Shown here: positions 53,578-62,576 of the stretch, one piece after another | Layout of the letters: each line of letters starts with the position of its first letter | How positions within the stretch are numbered: the stretch's first letter is position 1 | Assembly: GCA_004020875.1 (NCBI GenBank) | Contig: SAPZ01000024.1 | Location: 1 to 64,000 of the forward strand | DNA: 64,000 nucleotides | Source of the DNA: Mesorhizobium sp. | GTDB taxonomy: Bacteria; Pseudomonadota; Alphaproteobacteria; Rhizobiales; Rhizobiaceae | Direction: 5' to 3' | Program-made: the position numbers and the translations under genes | The notes under the pieces: generated by a model | What the model was told of the DNA's origin: nothing | What the model saw: only the letters and a program-made list of their open reading frames with translations | Database searches by the model: none

Positions 53578-56028
53578 TCATGCAGCCTGCGCCGACGGGA
53601 GCTCGGCACGCGAATGGCGTGGTTGGCGGCCAAGCCCCGAGGTCAACAAGGACTTACAGAAAGCGGGGGTGAGTTTGCCGCGATGAATTATGACCTTCTC
53701 GCGACCGGACCTAGCATCGGCTTCCTCTCGCTCTCGATTGTAGCCGCGCTGTTCGTTGGATTTAACGTGGCAAGCGGTGAATTCGGAATCAGCCAGCCCT
53801 TCCAAGTTTCTGGCCATGACGGGGCGACTCGTGTGGATGTGCACCCACATCGGGCTCGGCATCCCACCATTGACCAGCATCTTGGGCTGCAGCTTCATCT
53901 CAAACAGCTTTCCTGGCTCGCCACGCAGCGCGACCGGTGCCTCCGGCGGCATCAATTCGTCGGCATTGCACAAATGTTCCAGGTATTTTTGCGCCGGAAA
54001 TGCGTAGGTCTTCATGCAATCAGTCGTAATGCCGGCTTTTCCTTCATTCAATGCGTTGGCCTGTCCCAGCACCATGTTCAGCAACCCTTTGAGCTGGTCT
54101 GTGCGTTCGTGCACTTTGGGTAGCTGGGTGGAGGTGAGTAGCAGGCGTACATTACGCCCCTGCAACCCGGCGAGACAGGTTTGCATCTCAACGGCCTGGG
54201 CTCGCAGGTACTGGGCCACATCGTCCACGACCTTACCGGCCTCCTCAGGCTTCATCTGGCGCACTTGGGAGACGACGCTTTGCTGACCGGCCAGATCGAA
54301 CTGCAAAAGTTCGTCCAATCGTTTGAGCCGCTCCGTCAATACCTCCATTGACAACGCGGCGCTCCCGATTGTCGAGCCTGCCCCCGACGAACTCGCACCC
54401 ACCTCTTGCGCTCTCACCTGTGTACTCCCAACTTGATCCGAGCGCGCGAGAACCTTGGCTGCTGGCACTGTGCCGGCGTTCGCAGCGACTGGTGTTGATG
54501 GCTGCCCGGCGGCAGAAGTCCCGGCGCGAGCTGCCGACTTATGCTTTGACTTCCCTTTCCTTCGCGCTGTAGTGCCTTCTGACACTGCAGCCGTACCAGC
54601 AGTGTCAGCCGGTATCGCAGCGCCTGCCCTGGCCGGCATCGCAGCGCCCGCCTGGGCCTGTGGCGCCATGATGGCTGACGGCGGAGACTGCAGGTTCAAC
54701 AAGTGCATGGCATCGTGCGCAGTGATCCATGCATCGTCCACGATCCGTTCGAACAGTTTCAATGGGAGGCCGGCATCTGGGTAGGTATGGCTTAGCTTGG
54801 TATGCACCTCGTGCAACGCCAATCCAAAATCCGAAAGCCGCTCCATGATTCTTTCTACAACCGCGCAATCATGAGCGTTGAGTGCTTTGCCATCATCCAT
54901 TATGCCCTTCGCCAAAGAGAGGGCGCGAAGAGCTTCTTGAACGGCGCTTGCCATCAGCTGCACCACTCCATTTCGACCGACGAGGAGTTCCTTCAAATCT
55001 GGCTCGAACCTGCTCGCCCGCAGTTCAATCTTGGCCCGCGCAAGACCGATCCGCTCACGGACCAGCCAGATCCTGACACTCAGTACCGAGCCGGCACGCA
55101 GCCGCAGTGCGCACCGCTCGGCTTCCCGCATCACGGGCGTTCCACTGGATAGGCTAGCGGTGGCAGCGCAGGCGGATCGCTGCCGTTCGGAGCGCCATGC
55201 CTTTTTTTCCCACCACTTAATTGCCGCCGTATGGTGGTTCTCCACATTTAAAATCAACAGCTCCTGCCGGTCCGCCTGGGAGTAGGAGTAGAGTTTATCG
55301 ACCATACCTGCCGCTTTCTTGGTCTTTTTGTCCAATTTCGTGATCGTCGACAGGCCAAGTTTGTCTACTTCATTCGCGGCGTCGCACACGATCTGGCAAC
55401 ATCTACGCACCTTGTCGTCTGGCATAATTGTCTGCGCCTCAGCCGCAGGCAGGCTAGCGCGGTACTCCAGAATTGCTGAGGCTGCATCGACGACCCGACT
55501 GATCAGCTCCACCGCCTCCTCGGGGACGTCGGTTTTCCTGGCCGCAGCCTCGCAATCAGTCAGTTGTTGAACAAGACTGTTCATTCTGAGCTGTGTCGGA
55601 CTGATATCTTCATTTGACGATGAGCTGGTGCCTTCCACCTGCGCGGTTGATAGTTGGCTACCGACCGGCGCCATGGCTTCGCCCTCAGACATGGAGGGAG
55701 AACCGCGCCGCCTTGCGGCTGCGCCACGTGGCGCTACGGTTCCGCGTGGTGGCGCAGCGGCTCCACGTGGCGGTGCGTTCAGGATTTGATCTTCGCCAAT
55801 CGAGGCGCCTGGCAGACTTTCGCGGGCATCGCCTGGACCGCGCGCAACTGGAAGGGAGGAGGGCCTCCTATCGGCGTCCCCAGAGCGCATCTGCTCCACA
55901 ACGGAATCGAATGACTGTCCACCTTCTCCCGCAGCAAGACTTGATTGCGAAAGGGAACTGCTCGCCCGCCCCGCGCGGCTGGCTCCAGTTTCAGCCTGCG
56001 ATTTCCGTGGTCGGCCAATGCCCTTCAT
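53578..56028 (-). CDS. Large putative T3SS effector
   Basis: 816 residues from ATG 56028 (GGAG about 7 bases upstream). The N-terminus GIGRPRKSQAETGASRAGRA is Ser/Ala/Gly/Arg-rich, like secretion signals of effectors. Low-complexity proline/alanine linkers near residues 90-130 and 490-600 separate two helical regions (LVQQLTDCEAAARKTDVPEE; EVLTERLKRLDELLQFDLAG). The C-terminus (PMWVHIHTSRPVMARNLEGL, VIIHRGKLTPAFCKSLL) recalls the ends of HLK/XopP-type plant-pathogen effectors, a tentative likeness from memory. A tts box lies about 450 bases upstream on the same strand. No signal peptide or membrane helix. Confidence 0.7.
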   Translation of the reverse strand: MKGIGRPRKSQAETGASRAGRASSSLSQSSLAAGEGGQSFDSVVEQMRSGDADRRPSSLPVARGPGDARESLPGASIGEDQILNAPPRGAAAPPRGTVAPRGAAARRRGSPSMSEGEAMAPVGSQLSTAQVEGTSSSSNEDISPTQLRMNSLVQQLTDCEAAARKTDVPEEAVELISRVVDAASAILEYRASLPAAEAQTIMPDDKVRRCCQIVCDAANEVDKLGLSTITKLDKKTKKAAGMVDKLYSYSQADRQELLILNVENHHTAAIKWWEKKAWRSERQRSACAATASLSSGTPVMREAERCALRLRAGSVLSVRIWLVRERIGLARAKIELRASRFEPDLKELLVGRNGVVQLMASAVQEALRALSLAKGIMDDGKALNAHDCAVVERIMERLSDFGLALHEVHTKLSHTYPDAGLPLKLFERIVDDAWITAHDAMHLLNLQSPPSAIMAPQAQAGAAMPARAGAAIPADTAGTAAVSEGTTARRKGKSKHKSAARAGTSAAGQPSTPVAANAGTVPAAKVLARSDQVGSTQVRAQEVGASSSGAGSTIGSAALSMEVLTERLKRLDELLQFDLAGQQSVVSQVRQMKPEEAGKVVDDVAQYLRAQAVEMQTCLAGLQGRNVRLLLTSTQLPKVHERTDQLKGLLNMVLGQANALNEGKAGITTDCMKTYAFPAQKYLEHLCNADELMPPEAPVALRGEPGKLFEMKLQPKMLVNGGMPSPMWVHIHTSRPVMARNLEGLADSEFTACHVKSNEQRGYNREREEADARSGREKVIIHRGKLTPAFCKSLLTSGLGRQPRHSRAELPSAQAA

Positions 56029-56479
56029 ATTGCGTCTCCGTAGTAGGCGAGAATGTGCTGCTATTGTGCTGGCGGCTGACGAGACCAGCGGCATCTTTCG
56101 GTTAACGTCACGGTCAGCCAGACCCGCGACGGCGTAATGTTCCCGCCAAAGTGCTTCTCAGTAGCAGGCCAAGATTGGCCCGAGCTCACAGGACTTTCGC
56201 AACGTTGCCATCGATGTCCTGAGATTATCAGCGCTTCAGTCCGCCGATTTCCAGGAACAGCGAATGAAATCAGACCAACTCGGCTAGCTCCCCTTCCTAG
56301 ACACGTGCCTGACGATTTTATTGAGGCGTCACTCCTCTCGTTCGCCACCGACAAAGTCACACATTTGCTTCAGAGAAGCGTGTGCGTTGCGTATCGCGCG
56401 GGAAACCATTTCGATCTATAGTTATAAAAAGTGTCGAGATGGGACCTTTGGACCCGAAGGTCAGGCACGGCCGGCCTAG

Positions 56480-56510
56480 ATAGACCGCTTGGCTGACGAT
56501 TAGCTGACGA
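56480..56510 (-). promoter_or_regulatory. tts box of the large effector gene
   Basis: The minus strand reads TCGTCAGCTAATCGTCAGCC, then AAGCGGTCTA. It is nearly the same as the nopP site, with the conserved GTCAG start and CTA end. Confidence 0.7.
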
Positions 56511-56956
56511 TGGGAGTTCTCACGAACAGGGCAAGAAAATCCGACCGCTTCAAGCTTTCGATATGGTGAGAAGAGGATCCGCACCGGCCTCCCAAAGCCG
56601 GCAGACCATCCCATGTTCGTACGGTCGCCGACCTTCTCGAAGCCAATGAGCTCACCGCGCCGGGCCGTGATGTGCAGGCGAGAGAATGGTGATGCACAAG
56701 ACCGAGTTCCTGCTCGTTGCGTGCGCCCGTGGAGCCAGCAAGAATACGGTCATTGCGGTCATGCAGCACGTGGACCGTGTCTCCTGTTCGACACCACAGC
56801 ATCGAGGATGCAAACGAGCTGCTGCGGCTGCCATTCGGTCGCGGCACGCGTGGACGGCGGGATTGGCCGAACAGCCGAGATCGTCGTCGACTGTTCGATG
56901 CGAGAGCAAAATCCTGCAGAGCATACATTTTTGCGCTGGCCGGTTTTTGTCGAAAG
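56511..56956. other. Stretch between two divergent tts boxes
   Basis: Frames on both strands are open but none is recognisable or has a good start. May hold debris. Confidence 0.35.
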
Positions 56957-56986
56957 CCGTCAGGTTCTCGAAAGCTCCCGCTCTTA
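56957..56986 (+). promoter_or_regulatory. tts box of the nopC-nopA-rhcV operon
   Basis: CCGTCAGGTTCTCGAAAGCT followed by CCCGCTCTTA is a strong TtsI site, about 60 bases before the first gene. Confidence 0.85.
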
Positions 56987-57044
56987 GCTTGATCGAGATT
57001 GATCTCTAACACGTCGCCGCCAATGGCAAATGCCGGAGTACCTG

Positions 57045-57374
57045 ATGATCGCAGCAATTGGGAGTGGAGTTAGCAACTTCGGGACTTCCTTGATCCGAAA
57101 GGGCCATGGGGATTCGAAATCCGAGCATCCTAGTGATGGCAAGCCGGCTGGTGGGAATGACGGCAAGCCGGCTGGTGGGAATGATGGCAAGCCGGCTGGC
57201 GGGAACGACCGGGCGGATAACCGGACCGTTTCAAATGATCAACTTCAAGACAACTCACAGTCTGCAGCACAAAGTGAAGCCTTCCAAAGTATCCTGCGAT
57301 CGTTCGCGTGCCAATTCGCGAGCGATGCGATGGCTGAGGCCGATGAAGCTTTGGATGACACAGAAGATGCCTGA
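57045..57374 (+). CDS. nopC: NopC-like secreted protein with an internal octapeptide repeat
   Basis: 109 residues from ATG 57045, which has GGAG six bases upstream (ATG 57030 is weaker). Small, hydrophilic, no signal peptide. Three exact-phase copies of Asp-Gly-Lys-Pro-Ala-Gly-Gly-Asn lie at residues 31-54. The C-terminal part (FQSILRSFACQFASDAMAEA) is helical. Position just before nopA behind a tts box is that of nopC, an extracellular T3SS-dependent protein in other rhizobia. The name rests on position more than on sequence. Confidence 0.6.
   Translation: MIAAIGSGVSNFGTSLIRKGHGDSKSEHPSDGKPAGGNDGKPAGGNDGKPAGGNDRADNRTVSNDQLQDNSQSAAQSEAFQSILRSFACQFASDAMAEADEALDDTEDA
57135..57206 (+). repeat. 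Three tandem 24-bp repeats inside the nopC-like gene
   Basis: Units at 57135-57158, 57159-57182 and 57183-57206 share GGCAAGCCGGCTGGTGGGAA with one to four differences and keep the reading frame. Confidence 0.9.
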
Positions 57375-57446
57375 CGCGGGAAAATCCGGCGTGAGGTCAT
57401 ACAGGCCGTTATCGACGGCACAACTCCAACAGAAAAAGGAATGATC

Positions 57447-57689
57447 ATGGCTGCAGTTGATAATAATAAAAAATCAGGCAATACCAACACCAATAGCACT
57501 GGCAACACCGATAAAACTAACAGTAGCACTCCCGCCAATACAAGCGGAGCTGATGCTACTGCTTTTCAGGCGCAAGTGCAAGAACTGACCAATGTTAGCT
57601 TGGAGGCGACGAAAAGGAGTGTCCAGTTGCGCACTCTAACGACCAATCTCCAGACCATCAAGAAGGCCGCCGACGAACGCGTTTCGTAA
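57447..57689 (+). CDS. nopA: NopA, T3SS pilus/needle subunit
   Basis: 80 residues from ATG 57447, which is the right distance from AAAGGA; the ATG at 57441 is too close. An Asn/Thr/Ser-rich N-terminal third (NTNSTGNTDKTNSSTPANTS) precedes a helix (AFQAQVQELTNVSLEATKRS, LTTNLQTIKKAADERVS). Small size, lack of signal peptide and the place before y4yQ fit NopA, the main pilin of rhizobial T3SS. Base composition is clearly AT-richer than the flanks. Confidence 0.82.
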   Translation: MAAVDNNKKSGNTNTNSTGNTDKTNSSTPANTSGADATAFQAQVQELTNVSLEATKRSVQLRTLTTNLQTIKKAADERVS

Positions 57690-57805
57690 TGTCGGAAGCG
57701 GCTTTTAGACTGCCCCTAGCGCGTCTCCTTATTGACGCGACGTAGTCCCGAAATGAGCCGCATGGCAATTGCCGTGCGGCTTCTATCCTGTTTGAGAGAT
57801 GCTCT

Positions 57806-58696
57806 GTGGATGACGCCGTTTCCCTCCGTTTCGAAGTGCTTTCGGGGCTCTATTGCGGACTGACCGGCAAGACGGATCTTCAAACGTGTTTAATCGGCAG
57901 CGGCTTCGATGCCGATTTGGTCTTTGTCGAGCAAGGACTGGCACCGCATCATCTTCGTGTAACTCTTCTTGGCAAGTCGATCGAACTCGAGGCGCTTGCA
58001 CCCGGACTCAGTATCGAGGGCAACCGGAATATCGCCGCAGGCCAGTCCGTTGTTGTGCCCCTTCCTGCCGTCCTGCTCGTAGGCGAGATGTCCATTGCTT
58101 GGTCCGTGCAGGATGCAGAGCCGCCTGGTTCGACCGGCATACCGCGCCTACCGATCGGTGTTCTCGCCATGGTGATAATCAGCTCACTCGGGATCGGCGC
58201 GCTTTCGGGCATGTTCTCCTATCTTGGCAATGCAAGTGGATCGAGCCCCAATTCACTTCGGGCTGAAGTCGCGTCCAGAACGATCAGTCACCGCGCTGAC
58301 AATGAACTTACGGGGGCAGCGGCCAAAGAGCTGCAGGAGGAAGTCGATCGAGCGGGTCTTCTCGACGTCAAGATTGGCTCCGCAAAGGGTGTTGTGACCG
58401 CCGAGGGCACCGTCACGTCTGAATCGGTCATCAGCTGGCAGAAGCTTCAGCAATCGTTCGATCGTCGCACCAAGGGTACTCTAACACTGGTGAACGGAGT
58501 GCTCATCAAAGAGGAGAAGGCGCCATCCGCAATCGCGGTCGAAGCTGTGTGGCATGGGGCCCAACCGTATCTTGTCATCGACAGCGAGAAGTATTTTGTC
58601 GGGGCCATTTTGGCTGATGGATGGGTAGTCGATCGTATTGAGGACAGCCGTGTGCTGCTGAGCAGGAATGGCCGCATTGCTGCTCTCCCATATTGA
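57806..58696 (+). CDS. T3SS inner-membrane ring protein (SctD, y4yQ type)
   Basis: 296 residues from a GTG at 57806 with GAGAG upstream. An N-terminal FHA-like domain (LRFEVLSGLYCGLTGKTDLQ, GLAPHHLRVTLLGKSIELEA) faces the cytoplasm. One membrane helix (IGVLAMVIISSLGIGALSGM) follows, then periplasmic BON-type ring domains (VVTAEGTVTSESVISWQKLQ). This is the SctD plan. It stands between nopA and rhcV as y4yQ does in NGR234. Confidence 0.85.
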   Translation: MDDAVSLRFEVLSGLYCGLTGKTDLQTCLIGSGFDADLVFVEQGLAPHHLRVTLLGKSIELEALAPGLSIEGNRNIAAGQSVVVPLPAVLLVGEMSIAWSVQDAEPPGSTGIPRLPIGVLAMVIISSLGIGALSGMFSYLGNASGSSPNSLRAEVASRTISHRADNELTGAAAKELQEEVDRAGLLDVKIGSAKGVVTAEGTVTSESVISWQKLQQSFDRRTKGTLTLVNGVLIKEEKAPSAIAVEAVWHGAQPYLVIDSEKYFVGAILADGWVVDRIEDSRVLLSRNGRIAALPY

Positions 58697-58822
58697 AAGC
58701 TCGCAGGCCCCATCAAGCAGCACTCTATGGCCAGCCAAACATCCTGTCGCGCTCGGTGCTGACAAGCTGGCTGCGTTGGAAACATTTGCTGCCCAGCCAT
58801 TTCGCGCCTGTTTGTGGCTCTC

Positions 58823-58948
58823 ATGCAGGGTCACGCGCTGGCCAAGGCCGAGGCGCCTTCGGAGTTCGAAAGCTACGTTTCAGGGCGTAACAGCAGAGTA
58901 AGTCTCAACCGATTGCAAAGGTGTCTCGATGGCCAACGTCCTGCGTGA
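58823..58948 (+). other. Possible small broken or overlapping reading frame before rhcV
   Basis: ATG 58823 opens a 41-residue frame (QGHALAKAEAPSEFESYVSG, ending in GQRP-A) that overlaps the rhcV start by 20 bases, like other couplings in this operon. Upstream in another frame, ADKLAALETFAAQPFRACLW looks like its natural N-terminus, so a small gene may have suffered a frameshift near 58810. I do not recognise it; a small T3SS chaperone is one possibility. Confidence 0.3.
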
Positions 58949-60992
58949 CTTCATCAAGCGTGCGCCGGCCAGCCCGGATTTAATGGTTGCGTTGATGCTG
59001 CTTCTGGCTGTCGCGATGATGGTCATGCCTATCCCGGTCGTGGTGGTCGACGCACTGATAGGATTCAATATGGGGTTGGCCATACTGCTGATGATGGTTG
59101 CCCTGTATGTCAGTACTCCACTTGATTTTTCCTCTTTGCCCGGCGTTATTTTGATTTCCACTGTATTCCGTCTCGCGCTGACGGTCGCAACGACGCGACT
59201 GATCCTGGCCGAGGGGGAGGCCGGCAGCATTATTCATACCTTTGGCGATTTCGTCATCTCAGGCAATATCGTGGTGGGTTTCGTCATATTTCTGGTCGTC
59301 ACCATGGTGCAATTCATGGTCCTCGCGAAGGGTGCCGAACGGGTGGCAGAAGTGGCGGCGCGTTTCACGCTGGATGCTCTGCCGGGCAAGCAAATGGCGG
59401 TCGACGCAGAGCTACGCAACGGCCACATCGATGCCAACGAATCCCGCCGGCGGCGCGCCGAATTGGAGAAGGAAAGCCAACTATATGGCGCGATGGACGG
59501 CGCGATGAAATTTGTGAAGGGCGATTCCATCGCCGGGCTGGTGGTTATCTGCATCAACATGCTGGGTGGAATTTCGATCGGTCTGCTCTCCAAGGGCATG
59601 TCCTTCGGCGAGGTGCTGCATCACTATACTCTGCTGACGATAGGCGATGCATTGATATCGCAGATTCCGGCCCTTCTGCTCTCCATTACTGCGGCGACCA
59701 TCGTCACCCGTGTGACTGGGACGGCGAGGATCAACCTCGGTACCGAAATGGTCAGTCAGCTCACGGCCAGTACTCGAGCCTTGCGGCTGGCGGCCGGCGT
59801 CCTGGTCGTGATGGGGTTCGTTCCTGGGTTTCCCCTCCCCGTCTTTCTGATGCTGGCCGCAGTGTTCGCTGCGGTAAGCATTGTCAAGGCTGATGTGCTG
59901 GGCGCCGGCACTGCCGATGCGAAAGATGGAACTGCAGCGGAGCCTAAGCAAGCCGCGCCTGCGAAGGAATTCCCGATCGCATTTTTTTTAGCGCCAAATC
60001 TTATGCAGGCGATCGATCAAGCCGAATTGCAAAAACATATTGGGCGCGTTTCGCTCCTGGTCACAGCCGATCTGGGCATTATCGTTCCCCGCATCCCTGT
60101 CTTGGTTGACGAGCAGCTGCCTACATCGCAATTCCGGATAGATGTCGAGGGCGTGCCAGTCGAACAGGACGCGATAGATCCAAGCCAGATGACGCTCCGA
60201 GCCGATGTAGCGCACGTCGACTCGAGCGGTATCCCCCTTAGGCGTGAGCCGAAAACGGACAGACTCCCGGTCGAACATACCCCTGCACAGGCCCTTACGG
60301 GCGCCGGCACGGAGCATTGGGCTCCCGGCGAACTCCTCGCCTTGCGCGTCCATGCAACGTTGACCCGCTACGCACCGCGATTGGTGGGCATCCAAGAGAC
60401 CCGACATTTCCTGGGCCGAATGGAGCAGGAATATTCTGAGCTTGTGAAAGAGGTGCTGCGCACGACGCCGATTCCTCGGATTGCCGATGTTCTGCGCCGC
60501 CTCCTGGAGGAAGGTATCCCAATCCGCCACACCCGTCTCGTCTTGGAGGCATTGGCCGAATGGAGCGAGCGTGAGCAAAACGTTGCCCTGCTGACGGAAT
60601 ATGTCCGTTCTGGTTTGAAGCGACAGATCTGCCACCGCTATGCCAACACCGAGGGCATCGTGTCCGCCCTGGTCGTCGAACGCGAGAGCGAGGATGTGAT
60701 GCGTGGCGCGGTTCGAGATTCGGATGCAGGCCCCTATCTCGCACTGGAGGATCGGCAAAGCGAAGCGATGCTATCACAGATACGTCAGGTCCTTTCGAAC
60801 ACAGAACCGGGTCAAACCCGCCCTATTCTGTTGACGTCAATGGATGTCCGACGTTTCGTCCGCGGCTTTCTGACGCGAAACGGGATCGATCTCGCCGTGC
60901 TGTCTTATCAAGACCTCGCCTCCGACTTTACAATTCGCCCGGCAGGATCCGTCAAACTCCCGCACGGATCGAACAGCGGATTGTTAGAGTAG
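58929..60992 (+). CDS. rhcV: RhcV, T3SS export gate protein (SctV)
   Basis: 687 residues. The N-terminal half has about eight membrane helices (LMVALMLLLAVAMMVMPIPV, LIGFNMGLAILLMMVALYVS) with the FHIPEP-type region FVIFLVVTMVQFMVLAKGAE and FTLDALPGKQMAVDAELRNG. The large cytoplasmic ring domain follows (LGIIVPRIPVLVDEQLPTSQ, PRIADVLRRLLEEGIPIRHT). It recruits chaperone-effector pairs at the export gate. Complete. Confidence 0.96.
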   Translation: MANVLRDFIKRAPASPDLMVALMLLLAVAMMVMPIPVVVVDALIGFNMGLAILLMMVALYVSTPLDFSSLPGVILISTVFRLALTVATTRLILAEGEAGSIIHTFGDFVISGNIVVGFVIFLVVTMVQFMVLAKGAERVAEVAARFTLDALPGKQMAVDAELRNGHIDANESRRRRAELEKESQLYGAMDGAMKFVKGDSIAGLVVICINMLGGISIGLLSKGMSFGEVLHHYTLLTIGDALISQIPALLLSITAATIVTRVTGTARINLGTEMVSQLTASTRALRLAAGVLVVMGFVPGFPLPVFLMLAAVFAAVSIVKADVLGAGTADAKDGTAAEPKQAAPAKEFPIAFFLAPNLMQAIDQAELQKHIGRVSLLVTADLGIIVPRIPVLVDEQLPTSQFRIDVEGVPVEQDAIDPSQMTLRADVAHVDSSGIPLRREPKTDRLPVEHTPAQALTGAGTEHWAPGELLALRVHATLTRYAPRLVGIQETRHFLGRMEQEYSELVKEVLRTTPIPRIADVLRRLLEEGIPIRHTRLVLEALAEWSEREQNVALLTEYVRSGLKRQICHRYANTEGIVSALVVERESEDVMRGAVRDSDAGPYLALEDRQSEAMLSQIRQVLSNTEPGQTRPILLTSMDVRRFVRGFLTRNGIDLAVLSYQDLASDFTIRPAGSVKLPHGSNSGLLE

Positions 60993-61045
60993 TTCCACCT
61001 TTCCTAACTGAACGCGACCCGCCTCCCTGATAACCGAGAGATAAT

Positions 61046-61579
61046 ATGAAATTTGTTAGAAATACAGTTTCTCCATCGCCTATGTTTCTGCGCCGGAGCT
61101 CACTTCTTTTTGCCGTACTCGCCATTCTGCCTTTGGGCGGTTGCGCCAGCTGGCAAAAGCCCGCTCTTTCCGTGCAGGAGACATCTTCCCCAGAGTTGCT
61201 CAGCGCCGATCAAATCGATCCGGCTATGCGCGAACGCATTTTGCGCGAAGTTGGTCAGGATGTTCAAGAGCGGGCTTTGCGGGATGAGGTGAAGCAGCAC
61301 CCGGACAATGTTGATGCGGCGATACGGCTTACAAAAGCCTTGGTGGCCCAGAAGCGCCCGCACGAAGCGGTTGAGGTGCTCGACAGCGTCTTGGTTGCAG
61401 CCCCAGCAAACGTACGTGCATTGAATGCGAAGGGCGTGATCTTGGACATTGAGGGGCGGCATGACGCGGCACAGGCCCTGTATCGGCGAGCTCTCGAAAC
61501 CGAGCCAGGGAATCAGATGGTGCAGCATAACTTCAATCTGTCGCTTGCCTTAACGGCAAGTCCGAACAGCCAAGGTTAG
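61046..61579 (+). CDS. TPR lipoprotein of the T3SS locus (y4yS type)
   Basis: 177 residues from ATG 61046 (GAGAG upstream). Signal with lipobox LAILPLGGC. Then tetratricopeptide repeats: LRDEVKQHPDNVDAAIRLTK with LVAQKRPHEAVEVLDSVL, and VRALNAKGVILDIEGRHDAA with ALYRRALETEPGNQMVQHN. It follows rhcV by 53 bases, as y4yS does. Perhaps a pilotin or assembly aid for the split secretin; no direct evidence. Confidence 0.82.
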   Translation: MKFVRNTVSPSPMFLRRSSLLFAVLAILPLGGCASWQKPALSVQETSSPELLSADQIDPAMRERILREVGQDVQERALRDEVKQHPDNVDAAIRLTKALVAQKRPHEAVEVLDSVLVAAPANVRALNAKGVILDIEGRHDAAQALYRRALETEPGNQMVQHNFNLSLALTASPNSQG

Positions 61580-62045
61580 CACGATCGCAATAGGTGGGCA
61601 CAGCGCATGTGCAGCCTATTCCCCGGCTCGAGACGCGCTCGGCTCCCATCATAGATGGCCTCTGAAGAGAGCCATATCTGCGCAAAGCTGTTGCTCCAGA
61701 TCTGGCCGGCAGAGGTCGGCAGGAGAGCCGGATGACATCTCTCGGCCACCCGCAAGGCCATCCGCCTCGCTTCGTTGCCAGAGCGCCTTCGTGGTTGCCA
61801 CGCGAGATACGCTCAGGATGGATTTGATTAATTCACGCGCGAATGCCTGCCTCTAACTTGGGGCAGGCGCGACCGCTCCCATAATGCAATACGCTGCCTC
61901 TAGGCCGATGGACGATGACGGGATACGTCCCCGAGACTTCAATGGTGGGGAGCAGCGCACCCGTCGATCCATTTGCTTTCAGCGGCAACCGCCACTATGT
62001 AGCGACACTTCGCCCGACTGTGTTTCAAGCTGCCCGGAGAAGTTT
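61580..62045. other. Intergenic stretch before the MucR-type gene
   Basis: No gene recognised. It must hold the promoter of the mucR-like gene; AT-rich patches occur near 61830-61890. Confidence 0.4.
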
Positions 62046-62516
62046 ATGACAGAAGAAGCCCACAACACCGACATCCTCATCGAGCTCACTGCCGATGTTG
62101 TATCAGCCTACGTCTCCAACAACCCCGTCCCGGCGGGGGAGCTTCCTGCCCTGATCGCCCAAGTGCACGGGGCTCTAAAAGGCACGGCCGGACTAATACC
62201 GGCAGAAGAGCCTGTGCCTGTGAAAAAACCTGCTGTCCCGATCAAAAAGTCGATCGAACCGGACTACATCATTAGCCTTGAAGACGGCAAGAAATTCAAA
62301 TCGCTAAAGCGCCATCTGTCGACGCACTATGGTCTGACCCCGGACGAATATCGCGCCAAATGGGGTCTGCCGTCGGATTATCCGATGGTGGCGCCGAATT
62401 ACGCCGCTACGCGCTCCGCCTTGGCCAAGACCATAGGACTCGGCCGCAAACCGAAAGAGCCGGAAGCCCCGGTGCCGGCGCCGGCGAAACGGACCCGCAA
62501 AAAGGTCGCAGCCTAA
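62046..62516 (+). CDS. MucR/Ros-family transcriptional regulator lacking zinc cysteines
   Basis: 156 residues from ATG 62046. The N-terminal part (ILIELTADVVSAYVSNNPVP) is the oligomerisation region. The C-terminal DNA-binding part reads PDYIISLEDGKKFKSLKRHL, then GLTPDEYRAKWGLPSDYPMV. Where Ros has the two zinc cysteines this protein has Ser and Asp, as in the zinc-free Ml proteins of M. loti. MucR proteins bind AT-rich DNA and control exopolysaccharide and symbiosis genes. It follows the T3SS block but is not obviously part of it. Confidence 0.88.
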   Translation: MTEEAHNTDILIELTADVVSAYVSNNPVPAGELPALIAQVHGALKGTAGLIPAEEPVPVKKPAVPIKKSIEPDYIISLEDGKKFKSLKRHLSTHYGLTPDEYRAKWGLPSDYPMVAPNYAATRSALAKTIGLGRKPKEPEAPVPAPAKRTRKKVAA

Positions 62517-62576
62517 ATCCGTATCAACAGTCGTTCGGGACGCGCGGCAGCCGTAGGCCCAATCTGCGCGGAATCA

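Noticed and set aside
56500..57057. 185-codon minus-strand frame over the nopC promoter
   Set aside because: Covers a strong tts box and the nopC start; composition is that of a shadow frame.
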